Source: Streptomyces odontomachi
GTDB taxonomy: Bacteria > Actinomycetota > Actinomycetes > Streptomycetales > Streptomycetaceae
Assembly (NCBI RefSeq): GCF_024435355.1
Contig: NZ_JAMJWG010000017.1
Coordinates: forward strand, 1-64,000
Direction of reading: 5' to 3'
Length of the DNA: 64,000 bases
Shown here: one piece after another, positions 25,505 to 33,354 of the stretch
Layout: every line of letters starts with the position of its first letter
Position numbering within the stretch: the stretch's first letter is position 1
The notes under the pieces: generated by a model
Databases searched by the model: none
The model's input: the letters and a program-made list of their open reading frames with translations, nothing else
Told to the model about the DNA's origin: nothing
Translations under genes and position numbers: made by a program

Positions 25505-25521
25505 ATTACTGGATCGGTAAT
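25505..25521. promoter_or_regulatory. Palindromic operator before the SARP gene
   Basis: ATTACT-GGATC-GGTAAT differs by one base per half from the palindromes at 11749-11765 and 28955-28971 and has the same 5-base spacer. A further half site ATTACT lies at 25533-25538. It is 114 bp before the SARP start, in a comparatively AT-rich 266-bp gap. Confidence 0.6.
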
Positions 25522-25634
25522 AGACACCAGCAATTACTCGGGCGAGGATCGGACCAGCCGAGGGCGCCTGCCAGAGGTTGAACATTCTACCGGGGTGCCC
25601 ATGTAACCGTCGGACGATTAAGCGCGGGGGACAC

Positions 25635-26453
25635 ATGGCATTTAGAATTCTCGGCTCCGTGGGAATAACCAACGCTGATTGCTTCACCGCCGTTCAGGGC
25701 GCGCGTCAGTGCACCTTGCTGGCGCTGCTCTTACTCAATGCCGGTCAACCGGTCACCAAGAACCAGTTCTTCGATGAACTATGGGAAGACGAGACGACGC
25801 TGGCCCGCCCCGGGAATGCCTTGCAGGCTCAGGTGGCCAGGCTGCGCAAGTTCCTGCGCGCCGAACTCGGCGACGAGTTCGTCTCCCGCAGGCTCATCAC
25901 CCGACCGTCCAGCTACGTCCTGGACATCGACCCCCTCGATGTGGACGTGCACCTGTTCAGCTCGCTGACGCGGCAGGCCCGGGCCCTGATGGGCAGCGAC
26001 CCGGAAACCGCCAGGGGCCTGCTCCACCAGGCCCTGACCCTCTGGCAGGGCCCGGCCTTGCAGGGTGTCACCGGCGGCCCGATCTGCCAGAGCGTCGCGG
26101 CACAGCTGGAGGAGGACCGGCTCAGCGCGGTCGAGGACCGCATCCAGCTCGACATCACCATCGACGGTCATGCCCAAGCAGTCGGCGAACTGCGAAAACT
26201 GGCATTCCTCACACCATGGCGCGAGCGCCTTTTCGAATGGCTCATGGTGTGCCTCTACCGCCTCGGACGGCAGGCGGAGGCGGTACAGACCTACAACGAG
26301 TTCCGCACCCGGCTGGTGGAGGAGTACGGCATGGAGCCTTCACCGAGCGTCAAGAGGTGCCTGCTGGCGATCCTCAACCAGGACCCGGCGCTCGGTGGCG
26401 CAGAGCGCCTCTCGATGGCCCGCAGGCCGGTCGGTGTGGGCAGGTCCGCCTAG
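25635..26453 (+). CDS. SARP-family pathway activator with a TTA codon
   Basis: This 272-residue protein has an N-terminal winged-helix OmpR-type DNA-binding domain (about 1-95) and a bacterial transcriptional activation domain (about 100-250, ending LYRLGRQAEAVQTYNEFRTRLVEEYGMEPS). SARPs activate antibiotic clusters by binding direct heptamers at 11-bp spacing. Codon 33 is TTA (25731-25733), the leucine codon read only by the bldA tRNA in Streptomyces, so expression should depend on development. The ATG at 25635 lies behind GCGGGGGAC. The CTGAC repeats at 451-479 and 5310-5327 are its probable targets. Confidence 0.92.
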   Translation: MAFRILGSVGITNADCFTAVQGARQCTLLALLLLNAGQPVTKNQFFDELWEDETTLARPGNALQAQVARLRKFLRAELGDEFVSRRLITRPSSYVLDIDPLDVDVHLFSSLTRQARALMGSDPETARGLLHQALTLWQGPALQGVTGGPICQSVAAQLEEDRLSAVEDRIQLDITIDGHAQAVGELRKLAFLTPWRERLFEWLMVCLYRLGRQAEAVQTYNEFRTRLVEEYGMEPSPSVKRCLLAILNQDPALGGAERLSMARRPVGVGRSA

Positions 26454-26551
26454 GCGTGCGCCCAAGACGGCCACGGCAGCCCACCCGGCCGGCCCCGAGG
26501 GTGCACGCACACGTCGAACAGAGCAGACCACGACAGGGAGGAAACAAGAAG

Positions 26552-27661
26552 GTGGAAACGATGACCTCGCCGGACGCCGCACAGCGGGAGACCGCCGACC
26601 TGGAGCAACTGGTCCTGCGCTACCCGGGGGTCGCCCGGGCAGGTGTGGAGCGGGGTGCCGACGGGCGCCTGAGCGTGCGCGTGCAGGGGTGGAACCACCC
26701 GGAGGACCTCTCGCCGGCCGGGCCGCTGAGCGAGCTGGCCGAGATCAATCCGCACGAGACCCGTTTCCTGTACGACGAGATCTTCACCGCCGAGGCGTAT
26801 CTCCAGGGCGGCATCACCCTGCGCGAGGACGCCGTCGTCTTCGACGTGGGCGCGAACATCGGCATGTTCAGCCTGTTCGTCGGGGCCCGCTGCCCCTCCG
26901 CGCAGGTGTTCGCCTTCGAGCCGGTGCCCGACGTCTACGACGTGCTACGGCACAACGTGGAACGGCACGGCACCCGGACGACGCTCTTGCAGTACGGCCT
27001 CTCCGACCGCCGGCAGGAGATCGGCTTCAACTTCTACCCGGGCATCTCGATCATGTCGTGCCGCAGCGACTACGCCGACCTGGACAACGAGGTCGACCTG
27101 ATCAAGCTGTACGTCGAGAACTCCCGCGCCACCGGGGCACCGGGACGTGAGGAGCACCTGAACCAGGTGGAGGCCCTGGTCGCCAAGGACTTCGAACTCA
27201 CCGAGCGGCGCTGCACGCTGCGCACGTTCTCTGACGTCGTCGAGGAACTCGACGTCCCCCGCGTCGACCTGCTGAAGATCGACGTCCAGCGGGCCGAACT
27301 GGACCTGCTGCGCGGCGTCCAGGAACACCACTGGTCGCTGGTGCAGCAGATCAGCATGGAGATCCACGACGAGAAGGGCACCCCGACCGAGGGGCGGGTC
27401 ACCGAGATCAGGGAACTGCTGGGCGCCAACGGTTTCCGGACGAACGTCGCCGAGGAGGACCTGCTGCGCGGCACCGGCCGGTACGCACTCCAGGCCGTCC
27501 GACCCGAATACGCGGACGACCCGCGCCCGGTGGCCGCAGCGGTGGGCACCGCACGCCCGCTCGAGGCCGCGGCGCTGTCCGGCTGGCTGGCCGAGCGGCT
27601 GCCGGCCGACCGGCTGCCCCATGAGGTGACGGTGGTCGACGCCCTGCCGCCCACCGTCTGA
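26552..27661 (+). CDS. FkbM-family SAM-dependent methyltransferase
   Basis: This 369-residue protein has the SAM-binding motif VVFDVGANIGMFSL near 105, the following acidic FEPVP, and the FkbM signature LLKIDVQRAELDLLRGV near 245. FkbM-type enzymes mostly methylate hydroxyl groups. Here the serine-derived hydroxyl is a reasonable target, which would give a methoxy group as in elaiomycin. The GTG at 26552 is chosen because AGGGAGG lies 10 bases upstream; an ATG three codons later is also possible. It follows the SARP gene and ends at a strong terminator. Confidence 0.87.
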   Translation: METMTSPDAAQRETADLEQLVLRYPGVARAGVERGADGRLSVRVQGWNHPEDLSPAGPLSELAEINPHETRFLYDEIFTAEAYLQGGITLREDAVVFDVGANIGMFSLFVGARCPSAQVFAFEPVPDVYDVLRHNVERHGTRTTLLQYGLSDRRQEIGFNFYPGISIMSCRSDYADLDNEVDLIKLYVENSRATGAPGREEHLNQVEALVAKDFELTERRCTLRTFSDVVEELDVPRVDLLKIDVQRAELDLLRGVQEHHWSLVQQISMEIHDEKGTPTEGRVTEIRELLGANGFRTNVAEEDLLRGTGRYALQAVRPEYADDPRPVAAAVGTARPLEAAALSGWLAERLPADRLPHEVTVVDALPPTV

Positions 27662-27681
27662 ACCGGGTGACGCCAACGGCT

Positions 27682-27714
27682 CGGGCCCCACGCTCCGAAG
27701 GAGCGTGGGGCCCG
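27682..27714. terminator. Strong terminator after the methyltransferase
   Basis: A 14-bp perfect stem CGGGCCCCACGCTC (27682-27695) pairs with 27701-27714 around a 5-base loop. It lies between two converging genes and can end both. Confidence 0.85.
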
Positions 27715-27734
27715 TCCACGTGGGGCAGCGCTGT

Positions 27735-28157
27735 TCACAAGCGGCGCAGCCCCACGTACTGGAGGGCCGCCATCGCTCCGACGACCAGCCCTTGCAGAAC
27801 GACCCACCCCGTGCCCACTCCCGTGGCCCCCAAGGCGTCCGTGGCCGCCGCCACGATGCTCAGTACGGCCCACAGGGCGTTGAGCGTGATCACGACGAGG
27901 GCGGCGGCACGCTTGATGTGCTCCTGCCGCACGACGAAGAACACCCACAGCGCGTACACCGTGAGGAACACGCCGATGGGGTACTGCACCGCACGCTCCA
28001 CCCCCAGGACCGAGTCCAGGACGGTGGCCAGTGCGAGATAGCCGATGCCGTTGACGCCGGTGAGGATCGCGTCGGCCACCAGGGCGAGACGCAGCAGCCG
28101 GTCATTGCCTTCCGTGCCCACCAGCGGCGCGGTGCCCGCGGTCCGGGCTGTCGTCAT
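27735..28157 (-). CDS. Four-helix membrane protein, possible internal-start product
   Basis: From an ATG at 28157 preceded by AAAGGAAGG, this 140-residue frame encodes four hydrophobic helices with short loops and no signal peptide. It reads in phase with the MmyB-like domain upstream. Similar small integral membrane proteins are common in Streptomyces, but I recognise no function. The good ribosome site argues that it is translated independently even if a fusion also exists. Confidence 0.65.
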   Translation of the reverse strand: MTTARTAGTAPLVGTEGNDRLLRLALVADAILTGVNGIGYLALATVLDSVLGVERAVQYPIGVFLTVYALWVFFVVRQEHIKRAAALVVITLNALWAVLSIVAAATDALGATGVGTGWVVLQGLVVGAMAALQYVGLRRL

Positions 28158-28901
28158 GGTGCCTTCCTTTCGTTGTGCACGCGCCGTCGAACGGGGCGTG
28201 CGCTGGGCGGATGCGAACAGGCGGGAGGTGCCGGCCCACGCGTGCCCCGGGGAATCGAGCACCGCCCGGGTCTCGGCGTCTGCGGGCAGGAACGATTCGA
28301 GGGCGATGCCGTCGAGGGCGTTGGAGCCGGCACCGATCCGGGACGAGACGCTGCCCGGCCGGTGGCCGAAGGAGGTGACCACGTGGAAGAAGTTGAGGAG
28401 CTGGCCGTCGCGCCACAGCCCGATCGGCACGCACGGGAACGGCGCCGCTTCGGCCGGTCCCTCGCCACCCAGCGACACCACGGGATAGGCGAGCAGATCG
28501 GCCTCCAGCCGCCCGAGCCGCCGGTCACCCGTCATCGCATGCCACTGCCGCACCGAGCGCAGGATGTTTCCCCGCACCCGCCAGGGATCGGAGAGGTACG
28601 GCGCCAGGCCCTCGGGGTGCAGGACGATACGCAGGAAGTTGGCCGGCGGTTTCCGCAGGTGGGCCGCGACGTCGTCGATCAACAACTGCATCGTGTGGTT
28701 CAGGGCCACGATGTTCCAGCACGAGTCGGTGATCAGCGCGGGGAACGGCTCATGGCCGATCAGTATCTTCTCCAGGGCCGGACGGGCGCTCCTCGGCAGC
28801 GGGGGATCACTCCGGTACCACCGCAGCCCGGCCGGCGCGTGCGCCCCACCCTTTTCCTCGTCGGTACGCCGACGTGCTGTCAACCCAACCTCCCCGCTCA
28901 T
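27735..28901 (-). CDS. HTH-less MmyB-like ligand-binding domain fused to a membrane domain
   Basis: This continuous 388-codon frame encodes an MmyB-like ligand-binding domain (about 40-230; HEPFPALITDS and HPEGLAPYL match the regulator at 13520-14392) and then, without a stop, a four-helix membrane domain (about 249-388). The XRE helix-turn-helix expected before such a domain is absent, and only 157 bp remain before miaB. AGGAAGG precedes an internal ATG at 28157, so the membrane part may be made alone. The ATG at 28901 has poor spacing from its purine-rich site; a TTG 12 bases further in is an alternative start. It may be a membrane-tethered sensor or a decayed regulator. Confidence 0.6.
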   Translation of the reverse strand: MSGEVGLTARRRTDEEKGGAHAPAGLRWYRSDPPLPRSARPALEKILIGHEPFPALITDSCWNIVALNHTMQLLIDDVAAHLRKPPANFLRIVLHPEGLAPYLSDPWRVRGNILRSVRQWHAMTGDRRLGRLEADLLAYPVVSLGGEGPAEAAPFPCVPIGLWRDGQLLNFFHVVTSFGHRPGSVSSRIGAGSNALDGIALESFLPADAETRAVLDSPGHAWAGTSRLFASAQRTPRSTARAQRKEGTMTTARTAGTAPLVGTEGNDRLLRLALVADAILTGVNGIGYLALATVLDSVLGVERAVQYPIGVFLTVYALWVFFVVRQEHIKRAAALVVITLNALWAVLSIVAAATDALGATGVGTGWVVLQGLVVGAMAALQYVGLRRL

Positions 28902-28954
28902 CCCTCGCTGCGGCCCGTGTCAGGGACAGTAATGACGGCTCTGACCAGGCCTCA

Positions 28955-28971
28955 ATTACCTCTCAGGTAAT
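28955..28971. promoter_or_regulatory. Palindromic operator at the right cluster boundary
   Basis: ATTACC-TCTCA-GGTAAT is the same palindrome as at 11749-11765 with a different spacer. It lies 54 bp before the leftward MmyB-like gene and 88 bp before miaB, so it probably controls the former and marks the cluster's edge. Confidence 0.6.
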
Positions 28972-29058
28972 CGGGGGATCACCGAGCGCTGCTGCCGTGC
29001 GCCGGGAGACGTGGTCGGTCACCGCAGCGGCGGCTCACCGAGCACCTACTCTTGAGGG

Positions 29059-30594
29059 GTGACCAGCAGCAGCGACCGGAGCATCGCAGTGGGTGTTCAG
29101 CAAACCAAGAGCTATGAAATCCGCACTTACGGGTGCCAGATGAACGTCCACGACTCCGAGCGGCTCGCCGGGCTGCTGGAGGACGCGGGCTACGTGCGCG
29201 CGCCCGAGAGCGCCGACGGGGACGCCGACATCGTCGTCTTCAACACCTGCGCGGTGCGGGAGAACGCCGACAACCGCCTCTACGGCAACCTCGGCAGGCT
29301 CGCCCCCGTCAAGGCGAAGCGCCCCGGCATGCAGATCGCCGTCGGCGGCTGCCTCGCCCAGAAGGACCGCGACACCATCGTGCAGCGGGCACCCTGGGTG
29401 GACGTCGTCTTCGGCACGCACAACATCGGCAAGCTGCCGGTCCTGCTGGAGCGCGCCCGCGTCCAGCAGGAGGCCCAGGTGGAGATCGCCGAGTCGCTGG
29501 AGGCCTTCCCCTCGACGCTTCCCACCCGCCGCGAGAGCGCCTACGCCGCCTGGGTCTCGATCTCCGTCGGGTGCAACAACACCTGCACCTTCTGCATCGT
29601 CCCGGCGCTGCGCGGCAAGGAGAAGGACCGCCGCCCCGGCGACATCCTCGCCGAGGTGGAGGCACTGGTCTCCGAAGGCGTGTCGGAGATCACCCTGCTC
29701 GGCCAGAACGTGAACGCCTACGGGTCGGACATCGGCGACCGCGAGGCCTTCAGCAAGCTGCTGCGCGCCTGCGGCGACATCGAGGGCCTGGAGCGCGTCC
29801 GCTTCACCTCCCCGCACCCGCGCGACTTCACCGACGACGTGATCGCGGCGATGGCCGAGACACCCAACGTGATGCCGCAGCTGCACATGCCCATGCAGTC
29901 CGGTTCCGACCAGGTGCTCAAGGCGATGCGCCGGTCCTACCGGCAGGAGCGCTACCTCGGCATCATCCGCAAGGTGCGCGAGGCGATCCCGCACGCCGCG
30001 ATCACCACCGACATCATCGTGGGCTTCCCCGGCGAGACCGAGGAGGACTTCGAACAGACCCTGCACGCGGTCCGCGAAGCCAGGTTCGCCCAGGCCTTCA
30101 CCTTCCAGTACTCCAAGCGCCCCGGCACCCCGGCCGCCGAGATGCCCGGACAGGTCCCCAAGGAGGTCGTCCAGCAGCGCTACGAGCGGCTGGTCGCCCT
30201 CCAGGAGGAGATCTCCTGGACGGAGAACAAGAAGCAGGTCGGCCGCACCCTCGAGCTGATGGTCTCCAAGGGCGAGGGCCGTAAGGACGACGCCACCCGA
30301 CGGCTGACCGGCCGGGCCCCCGACAACCGCCTGGTGCACTTCACCAGGCCGGACACCGAGGTGCGCCCCGGCGACGTGGTGACCGTCGAGATCACCTACG
30401 CCGCCCCGCACCATCTCCTCGCCGAGGGCCCCGTCCTGGACGTGCGCCGCACACGGGCCGGAGACGCCTGGGAGAAACGCCAGACGGAGGACAAGGCCGC
30501 CGCACAGGCAGCAAGCGTGATGCTGGGCCTCCCAAAGGTGGGCGCCCCCGAACCCCTGCCGGCCGCTCCCGCAGGCGGCTGCGGCTGCGACTGA
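29059..30594 (+). CDS. miaB: tRNA-2-methylthio-N6-dimethylallyladenosine synthase MiaB
   Basis: This 511-residue radical-SAM methylthiotransferase has the N-terminal [4Fe-4S] domain (YGCQMN, NTCAVRENA, GGCLAQ), the radical-SAM cluster CNNTCTFC near 178-185, and a C-terminal TRAM domain. It adds the 2-methylthio group to i6A37 in tRNAs reading U-initial codons. MiaA, which makes the substrate, is encoded 1.7 kb downstream. The C-terminal GGCGCD tail is typical of actinobacterial forms. The GTG at 29059 is kept although its purine site is very close; a GTG ten codons later is possible. Confidence 0.96.
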   Translation: MTSSSDRSIAVGVQQTKSYEIRTYGCQMNVHDSERLAGLLEDAGYVRAPESADGDADIVVFNTCAVRENADNRLYGNLGRLAPVKAKRPGMQIAVGGCLAQKDRDTIVQRAPWVDVVFGTHNIGKLPVLLERARVQQEAQVEIAESLEAFPSTLPTRRESAYAAWVSISVGCNNTCTFCIVPALRGKEKDRRPGDILAEVEALVSEGVSEITLLGQNVNAYGSDIGDREAFSKLLRACGDIEGLERVRFTSPHPRDFTDDVIAAMAETPNVMPQLHMPMQSGSDQVLKAMRRSYRQERYLGIIRKVREAIPHAAITTDIIVGFPGETEEDFEQTLHAVREARFAQAFTFQYSKRPGTPAAEMPGQVPKEVVQQRYERLVALQEEISWTENKKQVGRTLELMVSKGEGRKDDATRRLTGRAPDNRLVHFTRPDTEVRPGDVVTVEITYAAPHHLLAEGPVLDVRRTRAGDAWEKRQTEDKAAAQAASVMLGLPKVGAPEPLPAAPAGGCGCD

Positions 30595-30710
30595 AGGCCC
30601 CGGGCACCCTTCCCGCGCACCGGGAGCGCCCGTTGCACCAGGACGATCGGAGCCCGCCCGGCGGGACGAGGACCCGCCGGGGGAGAGCCGCGTCTGAGAC
30701 GGAAGGTGCC

Positions 30711-30760
30711 GTGGGGGTATGTGCTCCCCCACGGCCTTGAGGGCGTGGGAGGTACCCCCC
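30711..30760. repeat. Third copy of the palindromic intergenic element
   Basis: Bases 30723-30760 match the arms at 5108-5281 with several changes (GCTCCCCCAC...GTGGGAGGTACCCCC). Bases 30711-30732 form a hairpin GTGGGGGT/GCTCCCCCAC. The element lies in the 233-bp gap after miaB and may serve as its terminator. Confidence 0.65.
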
Positions 30761-30827
30761 AGCAGGACCGCCGCTGGGTGCCGGTGAACTGACGGTCCAG
30801 GGCACCCGCCGGGATACGCTCAGGATC

Positions 30828-31589
30828 ATGCTTGTCGCCGCCGCCGTCTGCCCCTGCCCCCCGCTGATCGTCCCGGAGGTCGCGGCGGGCGCCGCACCCG
30901 AGTTGGACGACGTCAGGTCCGCCTGCACCCGGGCACTTGGGGAGCTGGCACAGACAAGGCCGGACCGGCTCGTCATCGTCGGACCCACGAACGGAAACGG
31001 CAGCGCGAGCTATCCACAGGGCGCCCAGGGATCCTTCCGGGGCTTCGGCGTGGACGTCGACGTACGGCTCGGGCCACCCCCACACCAGCAGCGGACCTAT
31101 GCACAGGCGGACCCCACCACCGCCCCGGACGCCACCTCCGCACAACCCGGTCTGCCTCCGTCCCTCGCCGTGGGCGCCTGGCTGCTCGCCCACGCCGGCC
31201 GGCCCACCGCGCCGGTGACCGGGCTCGCCGTGGGGGAGCAAATGGACAGCGGCCAGTGCGTGGCGATCGGGGCAGAGCTCGCGGCGGGACCCGAGCGACT
31301 GGCGCTGCTGGTGGTGGGCGACGCCAGTGCGTGCCGCTCGCTCAAGGCGCCCGGCTATTTCGACGAGCGCGCCGCCGACTTCGACGCCGCGGTCGCGGCC
31401 GCGCTGGCCACCGCGGACGTGCCCGCCCTGGAGTCCGTCGACGCTGCGCTGGCCAGCGAGCTACAGGCGGCCGGCCGCCCCGCCTGGCAGGTACTGGCGG
31501 GCGCCGCCAAGGAGGCAGGCCTGCACGGCACGCTCCTCCACGACGACGCCCCCTACGGTGTCGGCTACCTGGTCGCCGCGTGGACGTAG
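30828..31589 (+). CDS. LigB-like (class III extradiol dioxygenase superfamily) protein
   Basis: This 253-residue protein resembles the catalytic subunit fold of class III extradiol dioxygenases (CPCPPLIVPE near the N-terminus, VIVGPTNG, VVGDASACRSL, and GTLLHDDAPYGVGYLVA at the end). Several histidines used for iron binding in true dioxygenases are not where expected, so activity is doubtful. A gene of this kind commonly lies between miaB and miaA in Streptomyces. The ATG lies about 70 bp after the repeat element. The function is unknown. Confidence 0.72.
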   Translation: MLVAAAVCPCPPLIVPEVAAGAAPELDDVRSACTRALGELAQTRPDRLVIVGPTNGNGSASYPQGAQGSFRGFGVDVDVRLGPPPHQQRTYAQADPTTAPDATSAQPGLPPSLAVGAWLLAHAGRPTAPVTGLAVGEQMDSGQCVAIGAELAAGPERLALLVVGDASACRSLKAPGYFDERAADFDAAVAAALATADVPALESVDAALASELQAAGRPAWQVLAGAAKEAGLHGTLLHDDAPYGVGYLVAAWT

Positions 31590-31604
31590 CCGGCACCTGA
31601 GGCA

Positions 31605-31629
31605 CGGGCCCGCGCCGGCAGCGGGCCCG
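31605..31629. terminator. Bidirectional hairpin terminator
   Basis: A 9-bp perfect stem CGGGCCCGC/GCGGGCCCG with a 7-base loop lies between converging genes. Confidence 0.7.
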
Positions 31630-31635
31630 GCACCG

Positions 31636-32019
31636 CTACGGGTGGGCGCCCTCGCCCGACTCCCGGTCGGCCGCGGTCTCGGCGGACTGCTGCCGCGGGA
31701 TCTCGGCCGTCTCCGTGCGGGGCGCATCGCCGGCCGCACCACCGGTGGGCTCGGACGCCTCAGACGACCCGGACGGCTCGGCCTCGACCGTGGCATCCGT
31801 CACAGCATCGGTATCCGCAGGACCATCGACACCCGGACCGTCGACATCCGGACCGTCGACATCCGCAGGAACGCTGACACCCGCCGCAGCAGTGGCAGAG
31901 ACCTCGGCCCCCACCCCCTCCGTGGACTCGGCCAACGGAGTGTCCGCGCCGGACTGCGGTGTTGACGCCACCTCCGCGATGTCCCGTGACCGGCGGAAGA
32001 ACCGTGAAAAGAAATTCAT
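31636..32019 (-). CDS. Small acidic low-complexity protein
   Basis: This 127-residue protein opens with a basic amphipathic segment (NFFSRFFRRSRD) and continues as a disordered Ala/Asp/Glu/Thr-rich chain containing DVDGPDVDGPGVDGP repeats. The ATG at 32019 follows AGGAG at the right distance; a longer frame upstream lacks a ribosome site. There are no Cys residues and no membrane helix. I recognise no function. The N-terminus could bind a membrane surface. Confidence 0.65.
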   Translation of the reverse strand: MNFFSRFFRRSRDIAEVASTPQSGADTPLAESTEGVGAEVSATAAAGVSVPADVDGPDVDGPGVDGPADTDAVTDATVEAEPSGSSEASEPTGGAAGDAPRTETAEIPRQQSAETAADRESGEGAHP

Positions 32020-32309
32020 GTCGACTCCTGTCGTCGCCGCGTGGCCGTAACCCGCGGCACCAAGTCGGCCCCTGCCGCCGCCCACCCGTGCCGCGCACCG
32101 GCGTCCGGCAGCGCACGCGGGGCACGCCCACGGGGCGACCAGGCGGAAACGTCGTGAGAAACACGTGTGGGAAACGCCCCCCATGCGATGCCGCAAGGCA
32201 GCCTCCCGGGCCGTCGGCGCGCTGAGACCTCGCAACAGGCAACGACCCCGGGCGGGGCGCGTCACCTAACTCGTTCGAGCGAGGGTGGGAGGTTTGCGAG
32301 ACTGGGACC

Positions 32310-33248
32310 GTGAGTAGTGCATCCCCCACGCCCCGCGTTGTCGCCGTGGTAGGACCGACCGCGGCAGGAAAGTCCGACCTTGCCGTCTTCCTCGCCCAAC
32401 GGCTCGGCGGCGAAGTCGTCAACGCCGACTCGATGCAGCTCTACCAGGGCATGGACATCGGCACGGCGAAGCTGACCTGTCAGGAGCGGGCCGGTGTCCC
32501 GCACCATCTGCTCGACGTCTGGGACGTGACCGAGACGGCGAGCGTCGCCGAGTACCAGCGGATGGCGCGCGCGGAGATCGACCGGCTGCTCGCCGCCGGG
32601 CGCACCCCCATCCTGGTCGGCGGCTCGGGCCTGTACATCCGGGCGGCCATCGACAACCTGGAGTTCCCCGGCACCGACCCGGCGGTCCGCGCGCTGCTGG
32701 AGGCCGAGCTGGCGCTGCGCGGCTCCGGCGCGCTGCACGCCCGCCTCGCCACCGCCGACCCCGCGGCGGCCCGCGCCATCCTGCCCAGCAACGGCCGGCG
32801 CATCGTGCGGGCGCTGGAGGTCATCGAGATCACCGGCCGGCCCTTCACCGCCAACCTCCCGGGTCACGATTCGGTCTACGACACCGTCCAGATCGGGGTC
32901 GACGTGGGCCGCCCCGAGCTGGACCAGCGCATCGCGGCCCGGGTCGACCGCATGTGGGAGGGTGGGCTCGTGGAGGAGGTGAGGGCGCTGGAGGCGCAGG
33001 GCCTGAGACAGGGGCGCACGGCTTCCAGGGCACTCGGCTACCAGCAGACGCTTGCGGCGCTCGCGGGGGAGTGCACCGAGGAGGACGCACGCACGGAGAC
33101 CGTGCGCGCCACGAAACGCTTCGCGCGGCGCCAGGATTCCTGGTTCCGACGCGACCCGCGGGTGCACTGGCTGAGCGGCGCCGCGGCCGATCGCCAGGAA
33201 CTCTCCAAACGGGCGCTCACGTTGGTGGCAGGACCGGTCACAGCCTGA
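32310..33248 (+). CDS. miaA: tRNA dimethylallyltransferase MiaA
   Basis: This 312-residue enzyme has the P-loop GPTAAGKS (about 12-19), the DSMQLYQGMDIGTAK and DVWDVTETASVAEYQ segments and GGSGLYIRA, all typical of MiaA. It transfers the dimethylallyl group to A37 of tRNAs, producing the substrate for MiaB upstream. The GTG start is preceded only by a weak site. The gene lies between the small acidic protein gene (opposite strand) and a membrane protein gene. Confidence 0.96.
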   Translation: MSSASPTPRVVAVVGPTAAGKSDLAVFLAQRLGGEVVNADSMQLYQGMDIGTAKLTCQERAGVPHHLLDVWDVTETASVAEYQRMARAEIDRLLAAGRTPILVGGSGLYIRAAIDNLEFPGTDPAVRALLEAELALRGSGALHARLATADPAAARAILPSNGRRIVRALEVIEITGRPFTANLPGHDSVYDTVQIGVDVGRPELDQRIAARVDRMWEGGLVEEVRALEAQGLRQGRTASRALGYQQTLAALAGECTEEDARTETVRATKRFARRQDSWFRRDPRVHWLSGAAADRQELSKRALTLVAGPVTA

Positions 33249-33354
33249 TCACGTGATGGCATCGGGACGCTCTGGCCGCCATCCGGGTCCCCGGCGGCGT
33301 GCCATCATCGACCATCGATCGACCAGTGGAGTCCGAGTGGGAGGGCGCGTGGCG

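Noticed and set aside
25370..25606. Small ORF after the desaturase
   Set aside because: It has no ribosome site and odd codon use, and it crosses the palindromic operator of the SARP promoter; it is read as regulatory DNA.
27667..28041. Rightward ORF opposite the membrane protein gene
   Set aside because: It is an antisense shadow of a frame with clear membrane helices and a good ribosome site, and it runs through the terminator.
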